64,000 nt of DNA from Streptomyces sp. NBC_00878 (GTDB lineage: Bacteria; Actinomycetota; Actinomycetes; Streptomycetales; Streptomycetaceae), in NCBI RefSeq assembly GCF_026341515.1, contig NZ_JAPEOK010000001.1, positions 4,898,001 to 4,962,000 on the forward strand, written 5' to 3'. The translations under genes were made by a program, and so were the position numbers. Shown here one piece after another: positions 23,474 to 33,260 of the stretch. The notes under the pieces are model-generated. The model did not search any database. It had not been told where the DNA came from and saw only the letters and a program-made list of their open reading frames with translations. Each line of letters opens with the position of its first letter. Within the stretch, counting starts at the first letter, position 1.

Positions 23474-24244
23474 CTACCCGACGAGGCTGACGTCCGAACC
23501 CTTCACCGCGATCTCGACACCCTTCTTCGCCGCCTGGACCTTGTCGAGCTGGATGCCGCCGGGCAGGCCGTCGATCTCCTGCCGGAAGTCGGTGATCAGG
23601 CGGATCCGGTCCTCGGCGAGCTGGACACCCAGCTTGGCGAGGGAGTCCGCGCGCACCTCGACGGTGTCGCCCTTGACGCTGACCGAGCTCAGCACGGAGA
23701 CCGGGCGGGGGAGCTTGTTGCCGAGCACCGTGGCCTCCACGTCGACCTTGATCTTGCCGTTGCCGCCGTCGGAGAGGCCGACGACCTTGGCGGTGACTCC
23801 GGTCGCGACGTCCACGGGCTCCGCCTTCGCCGCCTTGAGGAGTTCGTCGTACGAGATCGTCGCCGTGCCCGTCGCCGAGGCGGCCTTCGCGGAGCTGTAG
23901 TCGCCGGAGAACGCGACGCCGCGCATCTGGGCGGAGAGGTCGTCGATACGGATCTTGTCGGGGACGTCGACGGCGGACGTGTCGCTCTCTCCGGTCGCGG
24001 CGCCGCTGGTGTCGGCCTCGTAGTTCTTGATGCCGACCTCCACCTCGTCCAGTTCGCCGCCGACGACCTGGGTGAGGAAGGGGAAGCCCTTGATCGAGAC
24101 GCTCGGGGTGGTTGCCAGGCCCTCGTTGGTCTTCAGTCTGTTCGCTGCCTCGTCCTCGGCGTAGGCGACGGCTACGCGGTCGGCGATGACGAACAGTCCG
24201 CCGAGGATGACGGTCACGATCAGAAGTATTCGCAGTGCTCGCAT
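23474..24244 (-). CDS. DUF2993 / LmeA-type lipid-binding protein
   Basis: 256 residues from ATG 24244 (GTG 24262 possible). An N-terminal signal anchor MRALRILLIVTVILGGLFVI is followed by the extracytoplasmic DUF2993 domain, whose hallmark is VSIKGFPFLTQVVGGELDEV. Mycobacterial LmeA binds phosphatidylinositides and supports lipomannan elongation; the streptomycete role is unknown. A second DUF2993 protein lies at 49159. Confidence 0.85.
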   Translation of the reverse strand: MRALRILLIVTVILGGLFVIADRVAVAYAEDEAANRLKTNEGLATTPSVSIKGFPFLTQVVGGELDEVEVGIKNYEADTSGAATGESDTSAVDVPDKIRIDDLSAQMRGVAFSGDYSSAKAASATGTATISYDELLKAAKAEPVDVATGVTAKVVGLSDGGNGKIKVDVEATVLGNKLPRPVSVLSSVSVKGDTVEVRADSLAKLGVQLAEDRIRLITDFRQEIDGLPGGIQLDKVQAAKKGVEIAVKGSDVSLVG

Positions 24245-24373
24245 GGTTCCGTGTTCCCCCACCTTGGCGGTCTCCTGAGCGAGAGTAACCCTGCGGGGGC
24301 CTCCGGCCCGGTGGGCGGGGTGGGTTGTCGATCAGCTGTGACAGGGGAGGGGCGGGGGCGAAGAACGTCCTCG

Positions 24374-25828
24374 TCAGGACAACGCCCGGCCCAGTACATA
24401 GACAGCCGGGGCCGCCGCTGCCAACGGGAGGGCTACTCCCGCGGTGAAGTGGACGAAGCGGGACGGGTAGTCGTAGCTGGCTACTCGGTGGCCGATCAGG
24501 GCGCAGACACCTGCCCCCGCGCCCAGGAGCGCGCCGGACGCCGTGCCAAGGTCGGTCACTGCGCCCGCCACACCGCCCACGCCCGCCCCCGCCGCCAACG
24601 CCACGGCCACCGACACCACCGTCGGCAGCGGAAGCGCGCGGGCCAGAATCGTTGCCGCGACCGCCAGTCCGCCCACCGTCACCGCGTCCGGCTCCGCGGC
24701 CAGGTGTCCCGTCGCGACGATCGCCAGCGCCGCCGAGGCGACCGTGGCCATCAGCCCCTGCATCCGCTCGTCCGGCGACGCGTGGCTGCGGAGCTGGAGG
24801 ACCAGGGTCAGCAGGACCCAGACGCCGAGGGTGCCCAGGATGGCGGCGGGAGCGTTGTCCCGCCCGTCCGCGAGCACGGCTACGTCGGCGGTGAGCGCCC
24901 CCGCGAAGGCGAGCGCGATGCCCTGCCGCGCGGGCCACATCCCGTTCAGCCGGAACCAGCCCGCCGCGGTCACGGCCTGGAGGATCACCAGCGGTACGAC
25001 CAGCGCGTACTCCCCGACCACCGCCGCCCCTGCGAGCAGCAGCCCGAGTACCGCCGTCAGCGCGGCCGGCTGCACGCCGGGCTCGATGATCGGCGAACGC
25101 CCCTCCGCGCGGGCCCGTTGGGCGGCGGTGAGGCGGGAGTTCCCTGTGACGGTGGGCGGGCCGTATCCAGGAGCGGAGGCGTCGCCCGTGGCTGATGTTG
25201 GTTCGCCGGGCACTGGCGTAGGTGCGGGCGTGGGCGTGGGCGTGGGTGCGGACGCGGGCGTCTGGTGGCTTCCGTAGGCACCCTGGGGGTGCCCAGCCTG
25301 GCTCCAACCCGTCTCCGCCGGCATCGGCTGCCCCACTACGCCGTACTGGCCTCCCTGGCCCCCGTGGCTGCCTTGGCCGTTCTGAACGCCGTACTGACCG
25401 CCCTGGCTGCCCCGGCTGTCGTACTGAGCCGCGTACTGATCCTGCACTTGCCCCTGTCCCTGGCTCTGTCCCTGGCCCTGCGGAGCCTGTTGCGGCGGCA
25501 GGTATGCCGGGTCCGCGGGCGGGGCAGCGGACTGCGCGGCGGGCGGGATCGTGGGCTGGAACTGGGTCTCCCAGGTCTGGCCCTCCCACTGCTGGGTGTA
25601 CTGCTGCTCGTCGGCGTCGGCGTCGGCCTCGGGTCCGGCCCCGGCGCCGGACCCCGCTCCGGCCCCGTACTGCTGCTGATGGCCCTGATGGCCCGGCCAC
25701 TCCGACGGCGGCGGCTGTTGCGGCTGCTGCGGCTGCTGGTACGGGTCGTAGCCCTCGTACGGCCCGGTCCCCTCGTACGAGCCTGTCCCCTCGTACGGGC
25801 CCGGCCCCTCGTACGGCTGGTCGCTCAT
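24374..25828 (-). CDS. Gln/Pro/Gly-rich multi-pass membrane protein
   Basis: 484 residues from ATG 25828, ribosome binding site GGAGG 10 nt upstream. The N-terminal ~250 residues are low complexity (PYEGTG repeats, PQQPQQPPP, GAGAGSGAGAGPEADADADE, TPTPTPAPTP). The C-terminal ~230 residues form six or more hydrophobic helices. The repetitive tail is typical of streptomycete envelope proteins and probably cytosolic. No family recognised. It follows the MoaD/ThiS-like gene by 7 nt. Confidence 0.75.
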   Translation of the reverse strand: MSDQPYEGPGPYEGTGSYEGTGPYEGYDPYQQPQQPQQPPPSEWPGHQGHQQQYGAGAGSGAGAGPEADADADEQQYTQQWEGQTWETQFQPTIPPAAQSAAPPADPAYLPPQQAPQGQGQSQGQGQVQDQYAAQYDSRGSQGGQYGVQNGQGSHGGQGGQYGVVGQPMPAETGWSQAGHPQGAYGSHQTPASAPTPTPTPAPTPVPGEPTSATGDASAPGYGPPTVTGNSRLTAAQRARAEGRSPIIEPGVQPAALTAVLGLLLAGAAVVGEYALVVPLVILQAVTAAGWFRLNGMWPARQGIALAFAGALTADVAVLADGRDNAPAAILGTLGVWVLLTLVLQLRSHASPDERMQGLMATVASAALAIVATGHLAAEPDAVTVGGLAVAATILARALPLPTVVSVAVALAAGAGVGGVAGAVTDLGTASGALLGAGAGVCALIGHRVASYDYPSRFVHFTAGVALPLAAAAPAVYVLGRALS

Positions 25829-25835
25829 CGTCCCG

Positions 25836-26090
25836 TCACCCTCCTGCGAACGGCGGGAGCACTTCGACCGTGCCGCCCTCGGCCAGCCGTACCGTCTCAT
25901 GTCCGCGGGTGCCCACGGGGTCACCGTCGATGAGGAACGAGCATCGCCGCAGGACGCGGACGAGTTCGCCGGGGTGTCGCTCGCGGGCCGCGGCGAGCGC
26001 GTCCGCGAGGGTCTCCGCCTCGTACGGCTCGTCGGCGACGCCTGCGGCGGCCTTGGCGGCGGCCCAGTAACGCACCGTGCCCTTTGCCAT
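25836..26090 (-). CDS. MoaD/ThiS-family ubiquitin-like sulfur carrier
   Basis: 84 residues, beta-grasp fold, ending VEVLPPFAGG with the C-terminal diglycine that is adenylated and thiocarboxylated in MoaD and ThiS. VRYWAAAKAAAGVADEPYEA is typical MoaD. Substrate pathway not fixed: no moeB or thi genes nearby, but rhodanese is 3 kb away. Confidence 0.87.
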   Translation of the reverse strand: MAKGTVRYWAAAKAAAGVADEPYEAETLADALAAARERHPGELVRVLRRCSFLIDGDPVGTRGHETVRLAEGGTVEVLPPFAGG

Positions 26091-26154
26091 CTGGTTCCTC
26101 GATCACTCGATATATGTGGGTGCCGGTACAGCCGGTGTATGGGTGTCGCCCAGG

Positions 26155-27072
26155 CTAGCCCGCGTGCGCCGCGGCCCAGTTCCCGATGCGGGTCAGGAGT
26201 TCGTCGTCCGCGGCGTTCTCCGCGTGGCCCATTCCCGGCTCCAGCCACAGTTCGGCGTGCCCGTCGGACGCGTCGGCCAGCATCCGCGGGTGGTCCACCG
26301 GGAAGTATCCGTCCAGGTCGCCGTGGACGATCAGCAGCGGCGTGGGGGCGATGAGGGGCACCGACTCCACCGGGGAGGAGGGAACGGGGTCCCACTCGCG
26401 GTGGTGGATGCGGGTGCGCAGGCCGTAGCGGCCGACGGCACGGCCCACCGGGCGGGTTACCAGCCAGTGCACGCGCCGCATAGGCGCCGTGCCGCGGTAG
26501 TACCAGCGAGCGGGTGCACTGACCGAAACCACCGCGTCCGCGTGCGCTCCCGTGCGCCCCTCGTGCTCCTCGCCGCCCGCCGAATTGATGGCCGCGTGCC
26601 GGAGCACCACCGACCCGCCCATCGAGAAACCGACCGTGGCCACCCGGGTGTGACCGAGCTCTCGTGCCCACTCCACCGCCGCCGCGAGATCGAGCACCTC
26701 GCGGTCGCCGACCGTGGAACGTCCGCCGGAGGCCCCGTGGCCCCGGAAGGAGAACGTGACCACCGCCCCGTACTGCGTGAAGGCGGCCGCCGCCCGCCGC
26801 ACGTGGAGCCGCTCCAAGTCGCCCGTGAAGCCGTGTGCGACGACGATGGCGAGGTCGGCGGAAGCGTCGACAGAGGCGTCGGCGGAGGTGTCGGCGGAGG
26901 TGTCGCCCGTGGTGCCGGACGTGTCGGACGTGCCCCTTCCGGGGTCGTACGCGGCATCGATCGTGACTCCGTCGACGGTGCGCAGAAATCTCCGCCGTGG
27001 TGGCCTCAGGGTTGTCTCAAGGTGTGGACGAAGCAAAGATCGCGTCACATGACCTGCCGGACCTAGGTTCAT
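26155..27072 (-). CDS. alpha/beta-hydrolase
   Basis: 305 residues. Nucleophile elbow GFSMGG (~145), oxyanion region VVAHGFTGDLERLHV, acid/His region with LLIVHGDLDGYFPVDH and GMGHAENA. Likely cytosolic esterase/lipase of unknown substrate. An expanded TSADTSADASVDASADLA stretch (~55-72) is inserted before the first core strand. The start ATG 27072 has a CAGAAT 7 nt upstream (possible leaderless); other in-frame starts exist. Confidence 0.8.
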   Translation of the reverse strand: MNLGPAGHVTRSLLRPHLETTLRPPRRRFLRTVDGVTIDAAYDPGRGTSDTSGTTGDTSADTSADASVDASADLAIVVAHGFTGDLERLHVRRAAAAFTQYGAVVTFSFRGHGASGGRSTVGDREVLDLAAAVEWARELGHTRVATVGFSMGGSVVLRHAAINSAGGEEHEGRTGAHADAVVSVSAPARWYYRGTAPMRRVHWLVTRPVGRAVGRYGLRTRIHHREWDPVPSSPVESVPLIAPTPLLIVHGDLDGYFPVDHPRMLADASDGHAELWLEPGMGHAENAADDELLTRIGNWAAAHAG

Positions 27073-27142
27073 GTGGGCTATTCTGCTCGGCAGAGGACTC
27101 GGGCAGCGTAGCCCCCGGGTCCTTTTGCGCTATCTGGAGCGT

Positions 27143-27164
27143 TGTATACGAACGCTGTATACGA
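27143..27164. repeat. paired GTATAC palindromes upstream of glnR
   Basis: TGTATACGA occurs at 27143-27151 and 27156-27164. As GTATAC is self-complementary, the pair also forms an inverted repeat with a 7-nt spacer. It lies 185 nt before glnR. Confidence 0.8.
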
Positions 27165-27348
27165 GCCCCGGAGCGAAGTCGCGACACAAAGTGCGACGTG
27201 AGAGCGCAGCTGCGGCGCCCCGGGGCGCGGGAAGCCGCAACAGTTCGATGCAGTGCCGCAAACGTCCTCGCAGGGACCGAGGAGGAACCGACGTTATGGC
27301 CGAGCGAACCGTGCATGACCGTGACACGACCCAGGCAGGTGGGGCGCG

Positions 27349-28173
27349 ATGAGTTCTCTGCTGCTCCTTACCAATGCTCTCCAGCCGTCGACGGAGGTGC
27401 TTCCCGCCCTCGGCCTGCTGCTGCACAACGTGCGCGTGGCTCCGGCGGAGGGACCCGCTCTCGTCGACACCCCTGGTGCCGACGTCATCCTGATCGACGG
27501 GCGGCGTGACCTGCCTCAGGTCCGCAGCCTGTGCCAGCTGCTGCGGTCCACCGGGCCCGGCTGCCCCCTCGTCCTCGTCGTCACGGAGGGCGGTCTCGCG
27601 GCGGTCACCGCCGACTGGGGCATCGACGACGTCCTGCTCGACACCGCCGGTCCGGCGGAGGTCGAGGCACGGCTGCGGCTGGCCATGGGCCGCCAGCAGA
27701 TCGTCAACGACGACTCCCCCATGGAGATCCGCAACGGCGACCTGTCGGTCGACGAGGCGACGTACTCCGCCAAGCTCAAGGGCCGGGTCCTCGACCTGAC
27801 CTTCAAGGAGTTCGAGCTCCTGAAGTACCTGGCCCAGCACCCGGGTCGCGTCTTCACGCGCGCCCAGCTGCTCCAGGAGGTCTGGGGCTACGACTACTTC
27901 GGTGGCACGCGGACCGTCGACGTCCACGTACGGCGGCTGCGCGCGAAGCTCGGACCCGAGCACGAGTCGCTGATCGGGACCGTCCGCAACGTCGGCTACC
28001 GATTCGTCACGCCGGAGAAGGCGGAGCGCGGCATCACGGACGAGGCGAAGGCCAGGGCGGCCCAGCCGAAGCCGGAGGACGCGGACGCGGACGAGACGGC
28101 ACACCTGGACGCCACCGAGACCACCGAGGTCACGGTGGAGGAACAGGAACCCGTACGACCTGCACAGAGGTAG
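27349..28173 (+). CDS. glnR: GlnR, global nitrogen regulator (OmpR-family orphan)
   Basis: 274 residues. Starts [20 protein letters not shown] and has the atypical receiver [20 protein letters not shown] followed by a winged helix ([40 protein letters not shown]). This matches what I recall of S. coelicolor GlnR almost throughout, and the LacI gene is next door as expected. GlnR activates glnA, amtB and nitrite/nitrate genes under nitrogen limitation; its phosphorylation pocket is degenerate. The C-terminal tail is Asp/Glu/Ala-rich ([15 protein letters not shown]). Confidence 0.93.
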   Translation: MSSLLLLTNALQPSTEVLPALGLLLHNVRVAPAEGPALVDTPGADVILIDGRRDLPQVRSLCQLLRSTGPGCPLVLVVTEGGLAAVTADWGIDDVLLDTAGPAEVEARLRLAMGRQQIVNDDSPMEIRNGDLSVDEATYSAKLKGRVLDLTFKEFELLKYLAQHPGRVFTRAQLLQEVWGYDYFGGTRTVDVHVRRLRAKLGPEHESLIGTVRNVGYRFVTPEKAERGITDEAKARAAQPKPEDADADETAHLDATETTEVTVEEQEPVRPAQR

Positions 28174-28184
28174 TTCCATCCGCG

Positions 28185-28190
28185 TAGACT
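28185..28190 (+). promoter_or_regulatory. -10 element of the leaderless LacI-family transcript
   Basis: TAGACT, 6 nt before GTG 28197. Confidence 0.55.
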
Positions 28191-28196
28191 CCGCGC

Positions 28197-29219
28197 GTGG
28201 CCAAGGTGACTCGGGATGACGTAGCACGGCTGGCAGGGACGTCGACTGCCGTCGTCAGTTACGTCATCAACAACGGACCCCGGCCGGTTGCCCCGGCCAC
28301 GCGCGAGCGTGTCCTCGCCGCGATCAAGGAGCTGGGGTATCGGCCGGACCGGGTCGCCCAGGCCATGGCGTCGCGGCGTACGGACCTCATAGGCCTGATC
28401 GTGCCGGACGCGCGCCAGGCCTTCTTCGGGGAGATGGCGCACGCGGTCGAACAGGCCGCGTCCGAGCGCGGGAAAATGGTGCTCGTCGGCAACTCCGACT
28501 ACGTCGGTGAGCGCGAGGTCCACTATCTGCGGGCCTTCCTCGGTATGCGGGTCTCGGGGCTCATCCTCGTCAGCAACGCGCTGAACGACAACGCGGCCGC
28601 CGAGATCGAGGCGTGGGACGCCCGGGTGGTGCTGATGCACGCGCGGCCCGAGGCCATCGACGACGTCGCCGTCGTCACGGACGACATAGGCGGCGCGCAG
28701 CTCGCCACACGTCATCTTCTGGAGCACGGGTACGAGTACGTCGCCTGTCTGGGCGGCGTCGCGGAGACCCCCACCGTCGGCGACCCCGTCTCCGACCACA
28801 TCGAGGGCTGGCGGCGCGCGATGCGGGAGGCCGGGCGGTCGACCGAGGGCCGCGTCTTCGAGGCGCCCTACAACCGGTACGACGCGTACAAGGTCGGTCT
28901 TGAGCTGCTGGCCGGGCCGGATCGGCCGCCGGCGATCTTCTGTTCCACCGATGACCAGGCGGTCGGGCTGTTGCGGGCCGCGCGCGAGCTTCGGATCGAT
29001 GTGCCGGGGGAGTTGGCTGTCGCCGGGTTCGACGACATCAAGGAAGCGGCGTTGACCGATCCGCCGCTGACCACGATCGCGAGCGATCGGTCCGGGATGG
29101 CTCGGGCGGCTGTCGATCTCGTTCTCGATGACGGGGTGCGGGTCGCCGGCGCTCGGCGGGAGCGGTTGAAGTTGTTCCCGTCGCAGTTGGTTGTGCGGCG
29201 GTCTTGCGGGTGTGGGTAG
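28197..29219 (+). CDS. LacI-family transcriptional regulator
   Basis: 340 residues from GTG 28197 (leaderless, TAGACT 6 nt upstream). Helix-turn-helix [20 protein letters not shown] with the minor-groove hinge, then a periplasmic-binding-like sugar/ligand domain ([40 protein letters not shown]). It ends RRSCGCG, an unusual double-Cys tail. The ligand and target are unknown; the genomic position beside glnR is conserved. Confidence 0.88.
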   Translation: MAKVTRDDVARLAGTSTAVVSYVINNGPRPVAPATRERVLAAIKELGYRPDRVAQAMASRRTDLIGLIVPDARQAFFGEMAHAVEQAASERGKMVLVGNSDYVGEREVHYLRAFLGMRVSGLILVSNALNDNAAAEIEAWDARVVLMHARPEAIDDVAVVTDDIGGAQLATRHLLEHGYEYVACLGGVAETPTVGDPVSDHIEGWRRAMREAGRSTEGRVFEAPYNRYDAYKVGLELLAGPDRPPAIFCSTDDQAVGLLRAARELRIDVPGELAVAGFDDIKEAALTDPPLTTIASDRSGMARAAVDLVLDDGVRVAGARRERLKLFPSQLVVRRSCGCG

Positions 29220-29259
29220 CGGCTCGGGTGGGTGGGTCGCCCCCTAAGCCGGGTTGACC

Positions 29260-29919
29260 TCACGGGTGGGTGCGGTGTTCGGCGGCGTCGAATGCGGGGG
29301 CGAGTGGGGCCAGCGCCGTGCGGAGCTGGTCGGGCAGTGAGCCGGAGGGTACGACCAGTCCTCCGGTGCTGAAGTTTCCGGGCCCCGTGTTCCCGTCCGG
29401 GCGGAGCCAGCCTTCCAGCGCGATGCGGACCGCCGCGGCCACGCTCGCCCCGAGAACGCGGGCCGTGTGCGCTCCGGCGTCACCCAGGCGTTCGGCGATC
29501 ACCGCTGTGAGAGGGGTCTCGATGCCGGCGGTGGTGTCGAGGAACGCGTCGCGCAGCGCGGTCCGCGTGGTGATCAGCAGCAGCGCCTCTTGTTCGCGCT
29601 CACCGGTGTTCGTGTACTGCTCGACCACCGCTTCGGTGACGGCGTCGGCCAGGCGCACTCCTGGAGGCCGGGCCGCGACCGCCGCCGCGATCCGCGCCTC
29701 CCGGTCCGCGGTGACAGCGGCGACGATCGCCTGCTCGCGGCTGGCGAAGTAGTTGTTGTAGGTGCGCGGCGAGACCCCGGCCGCCTCGGCGATGTCCTCG
29801 ACCCGCACCTGGTCCGGTCCGCGCTCCACGGCCAGGCGCAGGGCCGCCTCGCGCAGCGCCACGCGCGTGGCCTGCTTCTTCCGCTCCCGCAGCCCCGGCC
29901 CCGGTGGTGGTGTCGTCAC
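29260..29919 (-). CDS. TetR-family regulator
   Basis: 219 residues from GTG 29919. HTH: LRERKKQATRVALREAALRL, VEDIAEAAGVSPRTYNNYFA. Helical ligand domain follows. The start is just inside the intergenic region that holds a 34-bp near-palindrome, its likely operator. Divergent from the TIM-barrel-like gene at 30074, probably its target. Confidence 0.85.
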   Translation of the reverse strand: MTTPPPGPGLRERKKQATRVALREAALRLAVERGPDQVRVEDIAEAAGVSPRTYNNYFASREQAIVAAVTADREARIAAAVAARPPGVRLADAVTEAVVEQYTNTGEREQEALLLITTRTALRDAFLDTTAGIETPLTAVIAERLGDAGAHTARVLGASVAAAVRIALEGWLRPDGNTGPGNFSTGGLVVPSGSLPDQLRTALAPLAPAFDAAEHRTHP

Positions 29920-29949
29920 GGTGTCAGTGTTCCACACGGTTCCACACAG

Positions 29950-29983
29950 AAGTGCGTGTACGCAAACTTGCGTGCACGCACTT
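29950..29983. promoter_or_regulatory. 34-bp near-perfect palindrome, TetR operator candidate
   Basis: Outer arms AAGTGCGTG/CACGCACTT enclose ACGCAA-AC-TTGCGT. Two positions in each arm mismatch. It lies between the divergent TetR and TIM-barrel genes. Confidence 0.75.
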
Positions 29984-30073
29984 TTCTCTGTCAGCCTCGA
30001 CCCGACCGAGACCGGCTGACCCGACCGGGACCGACCGGCAGACCCGACGGGGACAGACAGAGAGGACGTCACC

Positions 30074-31099
30074 ATGCGGGCAAGAGGCATGACCTACGAC
30101 ACCGGATTCGTCGTACACGGCCAGATATCGCGCGAGCACTTCGACCCCGCGGTGGTCCGGCGCGAGCTCGCCATCATCCGCGACGACCTGCACTGCAACG
30201 CGGTCCAGATCATCGGCGGCGACCCGGACCGGCTGGAGCTGGCCGCCGGCGCCGCCGCCGAACTCGGCCTGGAGGTCTGGTTCTCGCCCTATCCGCTGGA
30301 GTTGGACCCGGAGCAGATCCTCACGCTCTTCCGCGACTGCGCCGAGCGGGCGGAACGGCTCCGGCAGCAGGGGGCCACGGTCGTGTTCGTCACGGGAGTC
30401 GAGCTGAGCGTGATGAACCGCGGGTTCCTGCCCGGAGAGAACCCCGAGGACCGGGTCGAGCAGCTGATGAGCCGGCCCGAGCGGCGGGCCGAAGCGATGC
30501 GCGACCTCGGTGTGCGCATCAACGCGTTCCTCCGCGACGCCACGGCCACGGTCCGCGCGCGCTTCCAGGGCCAACTCACCTACTCGTCCATCCAGTTCGA
30601 GCAGGTCGACTGGACCCCCTTCGACTTTGTGACGTTCGAGCTGATCCGCTCCGCCGAGGTCGCCGACCGGTTCCGGGACGCGGTGCGCACCCTGGCCCGG
30701 GGCCCGAAGCCGCTCGCCATCACCGGGTTCGGCACCGCGGCCTACCGCGGCGCGGGAGACCGGGGCGGGCGGGTGCTGGAAGTGGTCGAGCACGACCCTC
30801 GGACCAGGGCCCCCGTACGGCTGAACGGCGTGTACGAGCGTGACGAGGCAGGCCAGGCCGCGTATCTGAGCGAACTGCTGGAGATCTTCGAGACCGAGGG
30901 CGTGGACAGCGCGTTCGTGTTCCTGTTCGCCCTGCCCGGCTACCCGCACCGCCCCGACGGCGACCCCAGGGACGACCTGGACCGGGCCGGCCTGGGCATC
31001 GTCAAACTCCTCGAAGGGCACCGGGGGCAGACCTACCCCGACATGGAATGGGAACCCAAGGCCGCCTTCGCGGCGGTGGCAGAACGGTATCGGAGCTGA
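30074..31099 (+). CDS. TIM-barrel-like protein of unknown function, TetR-controlled
   Basis: 341 residues, start MRARGMTYDTGFVVHGQISR. The pattern of beta strands (NAVQIIGGDPDRLELA, LEVWFSPYPLELDPEQ, LAITGFGTAAYRG, SAFVFLFALPGYP) and acidic residues resembles a glycoside-hydrolase-type TIM barrel. I recall relatives mis-labelled as abortive infection proteins. It may be an enzyme; substrate not known. Controlled in all likelihood by the divergent TetR gene. Confidence 0.7.
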   Translation: MRARGMTYDTGFVVHGQISREHFDPAVVRRELAIIRDDLHCNAVQIIGGDPDRLELAAGAAAELGLEVWFSPYPLELDPEQILTLFRDCAERAERLRQQGATVVFVTGVELSVMNRGFLPGENPEDRVEQLMSRPERRAEAMRDLGVRINAFLRDATATVRARFQGQLTYSSIQFEQVDWTPFDFVTFELIRSAEVADRFRDAVRTLARGPKPLAITGFGTAAYRGAGDRGGRVLEVVEHDPRTRAPVRLNGVYERDEAGQAAYLSELLEIFETEGVDSAFVFLFALPGYPHRPDGDPRDDLDRAGLGIVKLLEGHRGQTYPDMEWEPKAAFAAVAERYRS

Positions 31100-31214
31100 T
31101 CGAAGGTGACAGGCCCCGCGCACGGTGACCACTGCTCGGGATCCTGCCGCGAAAGGCAGCGGCCGGCCCTGCGCGTTTCGCGAGGACCGGCCGCATGCTC
31201 TTGGGCTCCCAGAA

Positions 31215-31274
31215 CAGGGGCTTCCAGAGCAAGGACTTCTAAATCAAGGACTTCTAAAGCAGGGACTTCTAGAA
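31215..31274. repeat. four 15-bp tandem units spanning the stop codon of the protease gene
   Basis: Units at 31215, 31230, 31245 and 31260 resemble CAAGGACTTCTAAAK. The last contains the TAG stop of the minus-strand protease (31269-31271). Confidence 0.9.
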
Positions 31275-33026
31275 CAGCAAGTTGTACTGGTTGAAGCCCG
31301 TTCCCAAGCTGATGCGCGAGGCGAACAGGTCCGTCGAGGCCTTGTTCGTGCCGCGGTAGAGCCAGAGCGTGCCGCCCGAGTCGCGGGCCATGATGTCGGC
31401 CACGCCGTCGCCCGTCACGTCGCCGCTGGAGACGTACGAGGTGAAGTTCCAGCCGGTACGGGCCTTGATGCGGGCCGACCAGGGGGTCTTCTCCTTGCCG
31501 GTGCCGCGGTAGAGCCAGAGGATGCCGTCCGTGGAGCGGACCAGGAGGTCGGGCTTGCCGTCGCCGGACAGGTCGCCGTGGCCGAAGATCTTCACGTTCT
31601 TCCAGGCGCCGCTGATGACCTTGACCTTGGCGTAGAACTGGCCGTTGCCGCGTCCCGGGTAGAGGTAGACCGAGCCGTCGGCGTCCACCGCGAGCAGGTC
31701 CGGGCGGGCGTCGCCCGTCATGTCACCGGGGATCGCGTAGGACTTGTAGCCGCCCCAGACCGAACTGATCTGCATCCAGGCCCAGTCGCCGAGGGCGTGG
31801 TCCATGTAGCTGCGGTACAGCTTGCCGTCGACCTTGTCGCGGACGATCAGGTCCTGGTAGAAGTCCCGGTCCAGGTCGGCCTGAAGGACCCAGGTGGCGG
31901 TCTGCCAGCCGTTGCCCTGGTAGGCGCGCTGCGCCAGCGAGGTGCCGTTGCTGTTCTGCTGGAACAGGCCACCGGACGGCGTGCGGGCGAGCAGGTCCGC
32001 GCGGCCGTCGTACGACACGTCGGTGTCGTCGATGCGCGGCTGGGCCGCCCAGGCGTAGGAGCTGACCTTGGTGAAGACCGGGTAGGCGCCCTTGCCGGTG
32101 CAGCCCTGGACACCCCAGGAGACGATGCCGACGATCTTGTTGGCGACGACCAGGGGGCCGCCGGAGTCACCGTTGCAGGGGCTGTTCGTGCCCTCGTCAG
32201 CGCCGGTCGCGGGCGCGCCCGCGCAGGTCATCGAACCCTCGAAGAACTCGTCGACGCCGAGGACCGCCTGCATGGCGCTGTTGCAGGTCGCGTCGGCGAC
32301 CAGCGGCAGACTCGCCTTCTTCAGCTTCGTCGAGAGGGTGGCGTCGGCGGCGCCTGAGGTCAGGCCCCAGCCGTAGACGGTGGCCGCCGTGCCGGGCGTG
32401 TAGAGCGCGCTGTCGTCGGACGCGGCCAGGCGCAGCCACGGCTGTTCCAGCGGGCGGTCCAGGGTGAGCACCGCGATGTCGTTCTGGGCGGTGGCGTCGT
32501 TGTAACGGGGGTGCGTCCACTGGCGGAAGACGCCCGCGGGGGTGCCGGTGGCGTAGTCGTCGAGGTCGGTGGTGCCGGCCAGGACGGCGCCGTTGCTCAC
32601 CCAGTCGAGGCCCGCGACGCAGTGGGCGGCCGTGAGGACCTTGTTCGGCGCGACGAGGGTGCCGCCGCAGAAGTAGCCGTTGCCGGTGGCCGGGTCGGAG
32701 TAGCCGAGCTGGACCATCCACGGGGCACTGGCGATGGTGGTCTCACCGCCGCCGATGATGAACGGTGACTTGCTGGGCGAGGCGTCCGCGGGCGTCTCGC
32801 CGGTCGCCTTCGCCGCCTCGACGATCCGGTCGCGCAGCTCCTTGGCGGAGGCGGCCGGCTTCGCGGGTTGCGAAAGGTTCGCGTCGGGCAGACCGCCTGT
32901 GGGGTCGTCCGCCGCTGTCGCGGGCTGCGCCGCGAGGACGCCGGCGCAACTCAGCGCCAGCGCGAGAGCGGCCGCGGGGAACGCCGTGGCGGGGCGTCTC
33001 CAACGGTCGCGCAGGGCACGTATCAC
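31269..33026 (-). CDS. secreted trypsin-like serine protease with VCBS/FG-GAP repeats
   Basis: 585 residues. Signal peptide to AQPATAADD, propeptide, then a trypsin domain from IIGGGETTIASAPWMVQLGY with His in TAAHCVAG, Asp in NDIAVLTLD and Ser in CNGDSGGPLVV. The C-terminal ~250 residues are six FG-GAP/VCBS-like repeats (e.g. DVTGDGVADIMARDSGG, DLSGDGKPDLLVRSTDG), forming a calcium-binding propeller. The combination suggests an extracellular protease bound to a surface or polymer. It is divergent from the HtrA gene. Confidence 0.9.
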   Translation of the reverse strand: MIRALRDRWRRPATAFPAAALALALSCAGVLAAQPATAADDPTGGLPDANLSQPAKPAASAKELRDRIVEAAKATGETPADASPSKSPFIIGGGETTIASAPWMVQLGYSDPATGNGYFCGGTLVAPNKVLTAAHCVAGLDWVSNGAVLAGTTDLDDYATGTPAGVFRQWTHPRYNDATAQNDIAVLTLDRPLEQPWLRLAASDDSALYTPGTAATVYGWGLTSGAADATLSTKLKKASLPLVADATCNSAMQAVLGVDEFFEGSMTCAGAPATGADEGTNSPCNGDSGGPLVVANKIVGIVSWGVQGCTGKGAYPVFTKVSSYAWAAQPRIDDTDVSYDGRADLLARTPSGGLFQQNSNGTSLAQRAYQGNGWQTATWVLQADLDRDFYQDLIVRDKVDGKLYRSYMDHALGDWAWMQISSVWGGYKSYAIPGDMTGDARPDLLAVDADGSVYLYPGRGNGQFYAKVKVISGAWKNVKIFGHGDLSGDGKPDLLVRSTDGILWLYRGTGKEKTPWSARIKARTGWNFTSYVSSGDVTGDGVADIMARDSGGTLWLYRGTNKASTDLFASRISLGTGFNQYNLLF

Positions 33027-33260
33027 TCAGGGCTCCTGAGGTGGGTGATGTGTCGTGAACCCACCAAGATTGGCCCCCTCAAACCCCTTTGCACACGCCC
33101 CTCACAGCGGTCCGACAAGGATCCGACAAGTGTTCGCCCGCAGCTTCCGCCACATCACCGTGCCGCAACCTCCCGTTTCACCGGTCTCAGTGGGACGGGA
33201 GTGGCTTCAGCACTGGCCGCGAGCGGCTTTATATCGGGCATACGCGGTTCTGTCGGGCTT

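Noticed and set aside
30074..31099. Confident phage-defence (abortive infection) assignment
   Set aside because: Based only on a label I recall for relatives; sequence suggests a TIM barrel without Abi motifs.
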